Source: JBMDXB01 sp048594975
GTDB taxonomy: Bacteria; Acidobacteriota; Vicinamibacteria; Vicinamibacterales; 2-12-FULL-66-21
Direction: 5' to 3'
Assembly (NCBI GenBank): GCA_048594975.1
Contig: JBMDXQ010000109.1
Coordinates: 1-56,843 of the forward strand
Length of the DNA: 56,843 nt
In this document: positions 1-8,212 of the stretch, piece by piece
Numbering within the stretch: position 1 is the stretch's first letter
Layout of the letters: each line of letters opens with the position of its first letter
Translations under genes and position numbers: made by a program
The notes under the pieces: model-generated
What the model was told of the DNA's origin: nothing
What the model saw: the letters and a program-made list of their open reading frames with translations, nothing else
Databases searched by the model: none

Positions 1-85
1 TTTCACTGTGGCCGTTGCGGGAACCGCCATCCGGCGGGCGGGTTGCGCGCTGCCCCGGCGGTGGGGCGGGGACGCCGCGTCCGTC

Positions 86-1375
86 TTACTTGGGGATGGC
101 GCCTCCGGCAGCGCGCTCGAAGGCCGCGAGCTTGGTCCGGAACTCGACCAGTTTCTCGCGGATCTTCGGGTCGAGCGTCGCGTTGCCGGACGTCCCGACC
201 GCGCCCGCCGTGCCGGTCGCCGGCGGCGGCACGTCGGCCTCGTCGGTCCGCTCGGCGCCGACGAGCGCCGTGAGGTTCGCCTGCACCTTGGCGTAGGACG
301 CACGCCACTCGGTCTGCGTCGTGATCAGCTCGTTGAAGTTCGTAATCAGCTCCGAGACCTGCGTCCGGGCGTCGCCGGTGAGCTGTGTCGCCTCGGGCAT
401 CTGCGTGACTTGGCTCAGGACGTCGCGCGCTTCCGAGAGGCGGCGGCGCGCGGCCTCAGGATCGACGTTGCCCGCCGCGGGCGCTGCCGGATCGGCCGGC
501 GCCGTCTGCGGCTGCGATGGCGGCGTGGTCTGCTGCGGTGGCGCGGACGGCGGAGTGGTCTGCGGCTCCGTCGACGGCGGATTGCTCTGCGGCTGCGTCG
601 GCGGGTTCGTCTGCGGCTGCGTGGTGGGTGGCGTCGCCGGCTGCCCCGGAGGCGGCGTCGCAGGCGTTCCCGTGGTCGGCGGTTCCGGCTGCGCGGCACT
701 CGCTGCGGACGACGGCGCCTCAGGCGCCGGCGAGGTGCCGCTCATCGCCGAGGCGAACGCCGTGATGTGGGTGCGAACCTCGAGCAGCTTCGCGCGCGTC
801 GCATCGTCAACCGTGAGCGCGGACTGCGCCGCGGACCGGCCCTTGCCGGCCGTTCCAGTCGTACCCGTCGTTCCGGCTGTGCCGGTTACTGCGGGATCCG
901 CCGCGCTCGACACAGGGGTGGTCAGCTCTGTGAGGATGCGATCGATTGCCGCGACGTCGGTCGCCCAGTTCCTCGTCGCCGATTTCGCGCGCGACGGCTT
1001 GCCCGTCTCGGGACCTGCGGCGACGGCGCGATCGAGCGCGTTGACGAGGCGCTTCAGTTCCGCCAGCCTCGCCTGCGCGTGGCCGGTGACGGCGGTGGTC
1101 TCGATCTCGTTCAGCGCGCTCTTCGCTTTCGCGAGATGGTCCGCGGCGGACTGTCCGTGATGCTCCGCGTGCTCCTTCGCGGGTGGCTGGGTCGCCGGCT
1201 GCTGTGTGGCGGGCGGCTGTGCCTGGCTCGGTGGTGGCGTCGCCGGGGGCTGCTCGGGCGCCGTCTGCTGCTGCGGCGGCTGCTGTGGCGCCGGCGTCTG
1301 CGCCAGGCCGCTTGCCGGCAACGCGATCAACGCTGCACCGAGCAGGATGATCCATGGTGTTGTGCGACGGGTCAT
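86..1375 (-). CDS. Exported Pro/Gln/Thr-rich protein with duplicated helical domain
   Basis: This 429-residue protein is not a family I recognise. It starts at the ATG at 1375, chosen because a strong AGGAGG-type ribosome site lies just upstream and the first 25 residues form a signal peptide (RR, hydrophobic core, ending near GLAQ). The stop is TAA at 86-88. Residues 26-70 are Pro/Gln-rich, and residues 220-303 form a low-complexity linker of repeated QPQ/NPP/TPP words. On either side sit two similar helical blocks, about 80-213 and 305-429. Both contain an (V/L)TG-A-R start, a mid W, a GTAG/TGT spacer and a final (D)xxxRxKLxExRTxxxAF segment, so the protein arose by internal duplication. 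It is probably periplasmic or envelope-associated. The role is unknown. Confidence 0.75.
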   Translation of the reverse strand: MTRRTTPWIILLGAALIALPASGLAQTPAPQQPPQQQTAPEQPPATPPPSQAQPPATQQPATQPPAKEHAEHHGQSAADHLAKAKSALNEIETTAVTGHAQARLAELKRLVNALDRAVAAGPETGKPSRAKSATRNWATDVAAIDRILTELTTPVSSAADPAVTGTAGTTGTTGTAGKGRSAAQSALTVDDATRAKLLEVRTHITAFASAMSGTSPAPEAPSSAASAAQPEPPTTGTPATPPPGQPATPPTTQPQTNPPTQPQSNPPSTEPQTTPPSAPPQQTTPPSQPQTAPADPAAPAAGNVDPEAARRRLSEARDVLSQVTQMPEATQLTGDARTQVSELITNFNELITTQTEWRASYAKVQANLTALVGAERTDEADVPPPATGTAGAVGTSGNATLDPKIREKLVEFRTKLAAFERAAGGAIPK

Positions 1376-1593
1376 TGCTCCTCCTGAAGATCCGGGTTCG
1401 TCAATGTAGCCGCTCAACTCCCGAGCAAGTGAGGTGCCACCGTAGCTCGACAAGAATGGCGCGTGAAAATCGCCCTGTGCGCACGCGCATCTGCTCGGCG
1501 CACCTCATGTATCTATGCTGTACGCCCTGGTCGCAATTGCGCACTACCGTCGAGGCGCCACCTCGTCGTGGCGAGTTGTCGCGAACGACTGGG

Positions 1594-1729
1594 AGCTCAG
1601 AGGCCACAGAGATTTGGAACTCAAAGGCCACAGAGGCCACAGAGGCTAAAGCGGAGGCGCAGAGACACGTAATCGCAGGGTACGGCAGAGGGTCACTCAC
1701 CGACTGTGTACCCGCGGTGGCCTCTGAGT
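1594..1729. repeat. Intergenic AGGCCACAGA word repeats with an inverted copy
   Basis: The word AGGCCACAGA occurs at 1601, 1625 and 1634. The related ACTCAAAGGCCAC at about 1619-1631 has an inverted partner, GTGGCCTCTGAGT, at 1717-1729. Together they can form a long-range hairpin. The spacing is irregular and there are no conserved spacers, so this is not a CRISPR. It lies upstream of a decayed gene. Confidence 0.6.
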
Positions 1730-2149
1730 TCACCTTCTTCGTGCCAGCCTGCGGTGCGCCGCTCCGCCGCCCGCGCCGCCGATGGCATCGCCGCGGTCAC
1801 GGTCGCGGACGCCGCGCGTCGCCGCCACCAGTTTCTGGTCGCGCTCGAACGGCCGCGGGCCGACAGCTCGTTCGAGCTGCAGGCGTCGTTCCCCACGGTT
1901 GCGGGCGCGCAGCGCGAGGTCGGCGAAGTGGCGTAGGCGCCGTTTCTCGACGCCGTCTCACGGACAGCCGCGCGCGACGCGGCACAAGTGCAGCAGGCGC
2001 CTTTCCAGAACGTCCTCAACCTCCATCGCCGCGTGTCCGGCGTGCTAGCGGTGCCGATCGACGTTCGGGCCGGGACCCTCGTCACGTTCGTACGGCCGCT
2101 CGTTCTGCAGGAGGAAACCGCGGTGGTGTTCAAGTACAGGCGGCGGTGA
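1706..2149 (+). pseudogene. Decayed gene remnant with in-frame TAG
   Basis: One plus-strand frame reads as protein-like sequence from about 1750 to the TGA near 2147-2149, but a TAG at 1934-1936 interrupts it. Before the stop it reads QFLVALERPRADSSFEL and AGAQREVGEVA. After it come APFLDAVSRTAARDAAQV and a C-terminus ending in VVFKYRRR. The composition on both sides looks like ordinary coding sequence, and the frame does not change across the stop. No convincing start is visible, and the 5' end runs into the intergenic word repeats. I do not recognise the family. Either it is a 5'-truncated pseudogene or the stop is a sequencing error. Confidence 0.4.
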
Positions 2150-2239
2150 GTGAGCGACGGGGCGTTCGCGACGGGGCTTGTCGGCTCATGCACAGCGTTG
2201 CACAACGGCCGAGATTGGACTGGCAGAACATCGGGTATC

Positions 2240-3082
2240 ATGCGCCGCGCCCTACACGGGGCGGTTGTGCCTGTGGGCCGGTTCTTATCCATTGTTCGAA
2301 CGGCGTCCGATCGGCTCGGCTACCCGGTGATCGCAAAGTGGCGGCTGGACAAGCTCGACCAGAGCGCGCACCTGCGGCAGCTCTTCGAGATGCTGCAGAT
2401 CGACTGCGTCCTCGACGTAGGCGCGAACATCGGCCAGTTCCACGAGTTCCTCCGCCTGCACGTCGGCTTCACCGGCCGCGTCATCTCTTTCGAGCCCGTG
2501 ACCGAGATGTTCGAGCGTCTGCGGCGCGCCGCCGAGTCCGATCGCTCGTGGTACGTCCACCGGTTCGCGCTCGGCGACGACGAGCGCAGCGCGGAGATCG
2601 GGGTGATGGCGGAGCGCACGCTCAGCTCGCTGCTGCCGCGCAACGAGGAGAGCCTGCGTGCCATGGGCTACGACAAGTACCTGCGCGAGACCGAGCTGGC
2701 GCGCACCGAGGTGATTCGCGTGCGCCGGCTCGATGCCATCTTCGACGAGGTGGTTCCTGCCACCGCGCGGCGCGTCTTCCTGAAGTCCGACACCCAGGGC
2801 TACGACATGGCGGTGATCCGCGGCGCCGCCGGCTGCCTCGATCGCCTGCCGGGCGTCCAGCTCGAGCTGCCGGTCAGACACGTCTACCGCGGGGCCCCCG
2901 ATTATCTCGCCTCCCTGGCTGAACTTTCGGCGCTCGGGTACGAGCTCACCGGCCTCTTTCCCGTCCAGCGCGATGCCACGCTGCGCATCGTCAACCTCGA
3001 CGCTGTGCTCCTCCGACGCGACGAGGCGGAGAAGCTCCGCGCGCTCGGCCGCCACGCGCCTGGGCACGAAGGCAGACCCTAG
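2240..3082 (+). CDS. FkbM family SAM-dependent methyltransferase
   Basis: The 280-residue protein carries the class I methyltransferase SAM-binding motif VLDVGANIGQF near residue 52, then ISFEPV and a central ALGDDE segment. The C-terminal part has the FkbM-type FLKSDTQGYDMAVIRGA motif. Family members O-methylate sugars or other small molecules, and no substrate can be told from the context. The ATG at 2240 is chosen because the preceding in-frame sequence is not protein-like. A possible -10 (TATCAT) overlaps this ATG, so GTG 2267 or 2273 is an alternative start. It is followed by a repeat-rich gap and the kinase gene. Confidence 0.85.
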   Translation: MRRALHGAVVPVGRFLSIVRTASDRLGYPVIAKWRLDKLDQSAHLRQLFEMLQIDCVLDVGANIGQFHEFLRLHVGFTGRVISFEPVTEMFERLRRAAESDRSWYVHRFALGDDERSAEIGVMAERTLSSLLPRNEESLRAMGYDKYLRETELARTEVIRVRRLDAIFDEVVPATARRVFLKSDTQGYDMAVIRGAAGCLDRLPGVQLELPVRHVYRGAPDYLASLAELSALGYELTGLFPVQRDATLRIVNLDAVLLRRDEAEKLRALGRHAPGHEGRP

Positions 3083-3294
3083 GCGTTCGCGACGGACGTT
3101 CGCGACGGGACGTTCGCCACGGATCGTCCGCCACGGGTCGTTCGCACTGAACGGAAGCTCGCGGGTGGTCCGAAGAACCCGGCGGTGATTCCAATACGTC
3201 GCGGTGTCGCTCGGGTAGAATCGGCAGAGAACGAATCGTCGCGAACCAGCCGTTCGCGAACGACCCGTCGCAACGATCCGTAGAGAACCACCGC
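3083..3294. repeat. GTTCGCGACGG repeat cluster with inverted copies
   Basis: The gap between the FkbM and kinase genes is built from variants of CGTTCGCGACGG (near 3083, 3097, 3111 and 3137), followed by variants in the opposite sense (3231-3275). The 13-mer ACGGGTCGTTCGC at 3133-3145 has its exact reverse complement at 3256-3268. The same word, GTTCGCGACGGGG, also occurs upstream at about 2164-2176. The function is unknown. It could be a protein-binding cluster, an mRNA hairpin or a decaying satellite. Confidence 0.6.
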
Positions 3295-4467
3295 GTGAGT
3301 ACCACGTTCGATCCCAGCGCGACCACCCGGACCGCGCACCATCCACCGCTACCTGCCGGGCAACTCCTCAGGCTCGGGCAGATTGTCGAGAGTCCCGGCA
3401 CGCGGCTCCGCTACCGCATCCAGCGGCTACTCGGGCAGGGCGGTTTCGGGCAGGTATTCCTGGCGACCCGCCTGGGGCGATCGTCGTCGGTGCCGGAGGA
3501 GGTCTGCGTCAAGGCCAGCACCCATGCCGATGCCTGGGTGCGCGAGGCCTGGTTCGGGCTGCTCCTGGACGACCACCCGCGGGCGATTCGCGTGTACGAC
3601 CGCTTCCCGCTTGCCGGTGTCGAGGGGCAGGTCGTGTACGCGCTGGTCCTCGAATGCGCGAAACACGGCGACCTGAGCGCCTACCTCAGGCGAAAGGACA
3701 AGCGCTGGAGCGAGGCGGGCACAAGGCGCGAGATCATCGGCGTTCTCGAGGTGCTTCGCAAGCTGCACCACGGCCAGCTGCTCCACCGCGATCTCACGCC
3801 CATGAACGTGTTCGTCTGCGACGGCCGCCGGCTCAAACTGGGCGACTTCGGCATCGTCCGCCAGCAGAGCGACCGGCGCGGCGTGACCGCGCGGACGATG
3901 AACCTGATGACCGCCCCCAGCGAGCTGATCGATCGCGACGCGCCGAAGTGGCAGGCGCGCGACGACGTCTACCAGGTGGGGCAGTTGCTCGCCATGCTGA
4001 TCAAAGGGGACGCGCGCGCGCGGATCCGCACGCCCGAGGTGCGCGGCCTCCCGTGCAGCGATCACCTCAAGGAGATCATCCATCGGTGTATCGGCGAGCG
4101 GCGCAAGCGTTACGAGAGCGCCGACGAGATGATCGAGGCGTTGCGTACCCGGCCGCGCCGACTCAAGTCGGGCGTGCTGCGCTCCCTCAAGGGGGTGCAC
4201 CTCGCGTTCACCGGGATCCTCGGCAAGCCGCGGCGCGAGGCAATGCGCGCCGCACGCCGCGCCGGTGCCTTCATCCACGGCGGGCCGTCGTCGAAGACCA
4301 CCGTGGTCGTCCGTGGCCGTCCCAACCCGCTGCAGGCGGCGGGGAAGGACGGCGGCCTCAAGCTGATGGAGATCAAGCGGCTGCGCGAGAAGGGGCACCG
4401 CATCACGCTGCTGAACGAGACGCAGTTCTGGAGGCTTGCCGCCGCCCGCCAGGCGAGGGCGAGTTGA
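3295..4467 (+). CDS. Ser/Thr protein kinase with C-terminal BRCT-like domain
   Basis: This is a 390-residue soluble kinase with no membrane segment. Kinase motifs in order are the glycine loop LGQGGFGQV (46-54), the lysine in VCVKAS (K73), the catalytic loop HRDLTPMNV (H164, R165, D166) and the DFG motif (184-186). The usual APE is APS (TAPSEL). After about residue 295 comes a roughly 90-residue segment with the BRCT layout known from NAD-dependent DNA ligase: HLAFTGILGKPRR, a GAFIHGGPSSKTTVVV strand-loop-strand, K-ME-KRLREKG and a closing E-QFW. Eukaryotic BRCT domains often bind phosphopeptides or DNA ends, so a link to DNA damage signalling is possible but is an inference. The start is GTG 3295. 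The stop TGA overlaps the TTG of the next gene. Confidence 0.85.
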   Translation: MSTTFDPSATTRTAHHPPLPAGQLLRLGQIVESPGTRLRYRIQRLLGQGGFGQVFLATRLGRSSSVPEEVCVKASTHADAWVREAWFGLLLDDHPRAIRVYDRFPLAGVEGQVVYALVLECAKHGDLSAYLRRKDKRWSEAGTRREIIGVLEVLRKLHHGQLLHRDLTPMNVFVCDGRRLKLGDFGIVRQQSDRRGVTARTMNLMTAPSELIDRDAPKWQARDDVYQVGQLLAMLIKGDARARIRTPEVRGLPCSDHLKEIIHRCIGERRKRYESADEMIEALRTRPRRLKSGVLRSLKGVHLAFTGILGKPRREAMRAARRAGAFIHGGPSSKTTVVVRGRPNPLQAAGKDGGLKLMEIKRLREKGHRITLLNETQFWRLAAARQARAS

Positions 4468-5312
4468 CTTCGCCTGCCCCCGGGCCGCTGCACGAGCGTT
4501 ACCTGCGGCTGCTCGGGGTGCAGACACGGCCAGCGGGTCTTTCCGGGTTGCGCGATCTCGTCCGCCGGCACCTGTGCCGCGTGCCCTTCGAGAACGTTTC
4601 CAAGCTCCTCCTGTTCTCACGCGAAGGACGCGGGCGAGTCACCACGCTGGCCGAGTTCCTGGACGACATCGAGCACGCCGATCTCGGCGGCACCTGCTAC
4701 ACGAGCAATCCTTTCCTCGCCGAACTTCTCGCCGCCCTGGACTATGACGCGGTCCTGTACGGTGCCGACATGGACACCGCGAACGTCCATACCTCGATCC
4801 GGGTGTGTGCGGAGGCGCGCGAATTTCACGTCGACGTCGGCTACGCCGGCCCGTTCCGCGAGCCGATCCCGCTCGACGGCCTGCCGTACGAGATCGCGTG
4901 GGGGAACGATCGATACGTATTCGACCGCCGCGGCGAGGGTCACCAGATGACCGTCCTCACACTTGGCGAGCCGCGGCAGGGATATCTCGTCCACGGACCG
5001 GCACGCGCTGCGTCGTTCTTCGAGCCGGTGATCCTCCGCTCGTTCGAGCCTGGCAGGACGTTCATGCGCGTCCTGCGCATCACCCGCTTCTTCGACGATC
5101 GCGCGTTGGAACTGCGCAACCGGCGGCTGCTGCGCGTGACGGCCGGCGACGTGCAGGAAACGACGATCGACTCCCTGCCGGAGCTGCGCCGCGCCGTCGA
5201 CGAGGAATTCCAGATGCCGAGGTGCCGGGTCGAGGAGGCGGTGGCCGTCCTCGAGCGCCTCACCGGCCGCGAGTTCTTCGGATCGCAGCCGTGGCGCGAC
5301 ACGAGCAATTAA
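4464..5312 (+). CDS. Arylamine N-acetyltransferase family protein
   Basis: The 282-residue length matches bacterial NATs of about 280. The family's Cys-His-Asp triad is in place: C78 in GGTCYTSN, H109 in NVHTSI and D124 in HVDVGYAGPF. Such enzymes transfer acetyl groups from acetyl-CoA to arylamines or hydrazines, and some act as acyltransferases in secondary metabolism. The start is TTG 4464, overlapping the kinase stop (TTGA), with a purine-rich GCGAGGGCGAG just upstream. That suggests translational coupling to the kinase gene. No ATG gives a better N-terminus. Confidence 0.88.
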   Translation: MTSPAPGPLHERYLRLLGVQTRPAGLSGLRDLVRRHLCRVPFENVSKLLLFSREGRGRVTTLAEFLDDIEHADLGGTCYTSNPFLAELLAALDYDAVLYGADMDTANVHTSIRVCAEAREFHVDVGYAGPFREPIPLDGLPYEIAWGNDRYVFDRRGEGHQMTVLTLGEPRQGYLVHGPARAASFFEPVILRSFEPGRTFMRVLRITRFFDDRALELRNRRLLRVTAGDVQETTIDSLPELRRAVDEEFQMPRCRVEEAVAVLERLTGREFFGSQPWRDTSN

Positions 5313-5513
5313 GCCGCGGGCGCCACTCCCGGCGCGGGCCATCGCAGCCGGCGGCCCGTGCCCGCGCCGACATGGCCCAAACCCGAAGCTCAGCCCGACA
5401 TTCCTGGTGATTGCCCCGACACAGGGCGCGCAAAATCTGCCTCCTCGACGGCGCACGGATCCCGTGCGTGGCCCTGTTCACGTCCCGGCGCGCGCATCAA
5501 TGCAGGGGGGCAC

Positions 5514-7034
5514 ATGGCAGCACACCGCTCCGATTTCAACCGGCGGCAGTTCTTCGCACGCTCCGCGGCCGCCGTTGGCGCGACGACAATGGGCGGCGGC
5601 ATCTTCGAAGCGCTCGTCGCACGCTCGGCGAGCGCGCGCACCGTGCCAGGCGACCGCCTCGGCGCAGGCTATGGGCCGCTTCGGCCGGTGGGCGACGACC
5701 TGGCGCTGCCGCCGGGCTTCCAGTACCGCGTGATCAGCGAGGAAGACGAGCCGATGACCGATGGCTTTCCCACGCCGAAAGCCATGGACGGCATGGCCGC
5801 GTTCCCGCTGGCCAACGGCGACGTCCTGCTGATCCGGAACCACGAGGACAACGAGGCACCGCAGCGCCTTCGTCCGCGCCCACCGGGGAGCACCTCGACT
5901 ACCGACGGCATCCTCAGCGACATCCTCGACACGCACTACGGACCGCGCGATCGCGCCTACGACGCGTTCGCCGGCGGCGGCACGACGTCGCTCGAGGTCG
6001 AGCCGCACGGCTTACGCCGGGTCGTGCGGCAGTACTGGAGCCTCGTCGGAACGTTGCGCAACTGCGCCGGCGGGCCCACGCCGTGGGGAAGCTGGCTGTC
6101 ATGCGAGGAGACGCTGTCGGGCAGTTCCGCGACCGGGTTCGCGCGGAACCACGGCTACATCTTCGAGGTGCCGGTCGCGTCCGAGCCCGGAGCGCCTGAC
6201 ATTGCCGCGCCGTTGCGGCACCTCGGGCGCTTCAGCCACGAGGCGGTGGCGGTCGATCCGGCCACGGGCATCGTGTACGAGACCGAAGATCAGGGAGACG
6301 TTTCCGGGTTCTACCGGTTCGTGCCGGCCACGAAGCCGACGCGGCCTGGTGATCTTGCCGCCACCGGTGGCGCGTTCGAGATCATGAAGATCGCGGGGGT
6401 ACACCAGTACGAGACAGCGATCAACCAGACGATCGGCGTGCCGTTGCCGGTCGAGTGGGTGCCGATTGCCGATCCCGATCCCACGCCCGCCACAGCGACC
6501 ATCGAAGGTTCATCCGGCTCAGCGGTCTTTGCCGCCGGCTACGCGGCCGGTGGCGCGCGATTCCGCCGCCTGGAAGGGTGCTGGTACGACAACGGCCGCG
6601 TCTTCTTCGTCTCCACGAACGGAGGGGACATGGGCTTCGGGCAGGTGTTCGTGTACACGCCGGCCGCCGAGACGCTGATGCTGATTGCCGAGTCCCCCGG
6701 GCATCACGTCTTCGACGGGCCGGACAACATCTGCACCACGCCGCGCGGCGGCCTCATCGTCTGCGAGGACGCTGGCGTCGCGCAGTACCTGCGCGGCATC
6801 TCGCCGACCGGAGAGATCTTCGACCTGGCGCGTAACCTGCGAAACACGATCGAGTTCGCCGGCGCTTGCTTCAGCCCCGACGGGGCCACGCTCTTCGTGA
6901 ACCTGTACGGCCGCTCGACGGTGCGGACGACGTCGCCCTTCAGGGCCGAGCGGCAGATCCCGGTTGGACCGGAGACCTTCGAACGGGCGGCGACCGTGGC
7001 CATCTGGGGACCGTGGACGGCGGGGCCGCTGTAG
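5514..7034 (+). CDS. Tat-exported PhoX/DUF839 family protein
   Basis: The 506-residue protein starts at ATG 5514 after an AGGGGGG ribosome site. The N-terminus has a twin-arginine signal (DFNRRQFFARSAAA, then an alanine-rich h-region). The body carries PhoX/DUF839 beta-propeller features: LLIRNHEDN, the EDQGDVSGFYRF segment, DGPDNICTTPRGGLIVCED and CFSPDGATLFVNLYG. PhoX proteins are calcium- and iron-dependent alkaline phosphatases of the periplasm. Many DUF839 members are uncharacterised, so phosphatase activity is likely but not certain. It stands alone, convergent with the next gene. Confidence 0.85.
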   Translation: MAAHRSDFNRRQFFARSAAAVGATTMGGGIFEALVARSASARTVPGDRLGAGYGPLRPVGDDLALPPGFQYRVISEEDEPMTDGFPTPKAMDGMAAFPLANGDVLLIRNHEDNEAPQRLRPRPPGSTSTTDGILSDILDTHYGPRDRAYDAFAGGGTTSLEVEPHGLRRVVRQYWSLVGTLRNCAGGPTPWGSWLSCEETLSGSSATGFARNHGYIFEVPVASEPGAPDIAAPLRHLGRFSHEAVAVDPATGIVYETEDQGDVSGFYRFVPATKPTRPGDLAATGGAFEIMKIAGVHQYETAINQTIGVPLPVEWVPIADPDPTPATATIEGSSGSAVFAAGYAAGGARFRRLEGCWYDNGRVFFVSTNGGDMGFGQVFVYTPAAETLMLIAESPGHHVFDGPDNICTTPRGGLIVCEDAGVAQYLRGISPTGEIFDLARNLRNTIEFAGACFSPDGATLFVNLYGRSTVRTTSPFRAERQIPVGPETFERAATVAIWGPWTAGPL

Positions 7035-7168
7035 GGCAGGCTCTTGCGCAGGCGACAACGCTCGACCTCCACATCCAACTCTCAAGACGGTTCAAGTTGG
7101 CCAGCCTCAGGCCCTTGGGAGTGGGCGTTGGAGATTGCCCTTTTGGCGGCCTCCGTTTTCAGCGACGG

Positions 7169-8212
7169 TTACCGCGGCAGCCGGACGATGCCAAGGTCCT
7201 TGCGATCGCCCGGCGTGAGCTCGAAGACCGTCGCGTCCTGCGCGGAGGTCGTGCCGGGGAAGAACAGCGGCGTGCCGGTCGCAGGCCGGACCTGCGGGGA
7301 TGTGAGATTGACGCCGAGCACATAGCGCCCGGGAGGGAGCCGGTCGAAGACGAACGTGCCGTACTCGTCGGTCCGGACCGGCCGCTCGTAGGCGTGCGGA
7401 CGAAACGCGGCGAGCTCCTCCGCGACGGCGTCGATCGCGAGGCCATTGATGGGACGCCCGTTCTGATCCTGCACGGTGCCTGTGACCGTCGCGGTGGCCG
7501 AAAGCGCGAAGTCGGCGGGCAGGCAGCCGAACGATTTCACGTCGAACTCTCGCCGCACGTCGGGTCCCAGTCCAGCCGGGGCGACGACCGTCACGGTCAG
7601 CTTGCCGCGCGGCACCTCCGGAAACGCGTACCTGCCGCGTTGGTCGGTGGTGACGCTCCGTGAGTACGTCGCGCCGGTCGCGCTGACGACGACATCCTTC
7701 AGCGGACCGTAGTCGGCGCCATGCTCCTCGGCCGGATGGCGGCCCCATTCGGTCACGCGGCCGCTGACCAGCACGCCGGCCGTTCGTTGCGGCAGCGTGG
7801 CGAAGTATTCCAGATCCTCGCGCGCTTGCGCGAGCGGCCTGGTCCTGGAGCAGTTGCTCGTCGAGAGCCGGCCATCGGCATCCTTCCACGCGTAGACGAC
7901 GTACCGAACGCCAACCGCGAACTGGTACGTGTTCGAACTCAGCGCCGCTTGCGTGAGCTCGATTGGTCCCGGTGTGCTGTTGACGAACGCGCGCTCGAGG
8001 TGAAAACGCACGATTTGCTCGGTATAGGCGACCCCTTCCATGGTCGTGGCGGCTCTTTCCGTGACGGACAGCACGGTCCCGGCGAAGACCGCGTCCCCTT
8101 GTGCGGCGGCGTGGCACGGCGGTCCGCTCGCGATGCACTCACACGTTGCGGTCCGCGGTAACGCGGCAACGCCCGCAAAAGCCAGGACGGCCAGGACTCG
8201 TCGGAACGGCAT
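7169..8212 (-). CDS. Secreted NTR/TIMP-like plus carboxypeptidase-regulatory-like protein
   Basis: The 347-residue protein has a signal peptide (1-23) and a mature N-terminus beginning with the CEC motif (C24, C26). C33 and C121 are further conserved-type cysteines. Residues 24-140 have the layout of an NTR/TIMP-like domain: CxC start, a VFAGTVLSV strand, YVVYAW and SNCSRTRPL followed by A-EDL. Residues about 149-235 and 243-340 are two carboxypeptidase-regulatory or CnaB-like beta-sandwich repeats (GRYAFPEVPRGKLTVTV; GTFVFDRLPPGRYVLGV). Its ATG overlaps the upstream stop codon as TGATG, so the two genes are translationally coupled. It is probably an extracellular binding or scaffold protein. 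No enzyme motif is seen. Confidence 0.75.
   Translation of the reverse strand: MPFRRVLAVLAFAGVAALPRTATCECIASGPPCHAAAQGDAVFAGTVLSVTERAATTMEGVAYTEQIVRFHLERAFVNSTPGPIELTQAALSSNTYQFAVGVRYVVYAWKDADGRLSTSNCSRTRPLAQAREDLEYFATLPQRTAGVLVSGRVTEWGRHPAEEHGADYGPLKDVVVSATGATYSRSVTTDQRGRYAFPEVPRGKLTVTVVAPAGLGPDVRREFDVKSFGCLPADFALSATATVTGTVQDQNGRPINGLAIDAVAEELAAFRPHAYERPVRTDEYGTFVFDRLPPGRYVLGVNLTSPQVRPATGTPLFFPGTTSAQDATVFELTPGDRKDLGIVRLPR

Noticed and set aside
1594..1660. Possible CRISPR array (repeated AGGCCACAGA)
   Set aside because: Repeats are only about 10 bases, unevenly spaced and partly overlapping, with no unique spacers and no cas genes.
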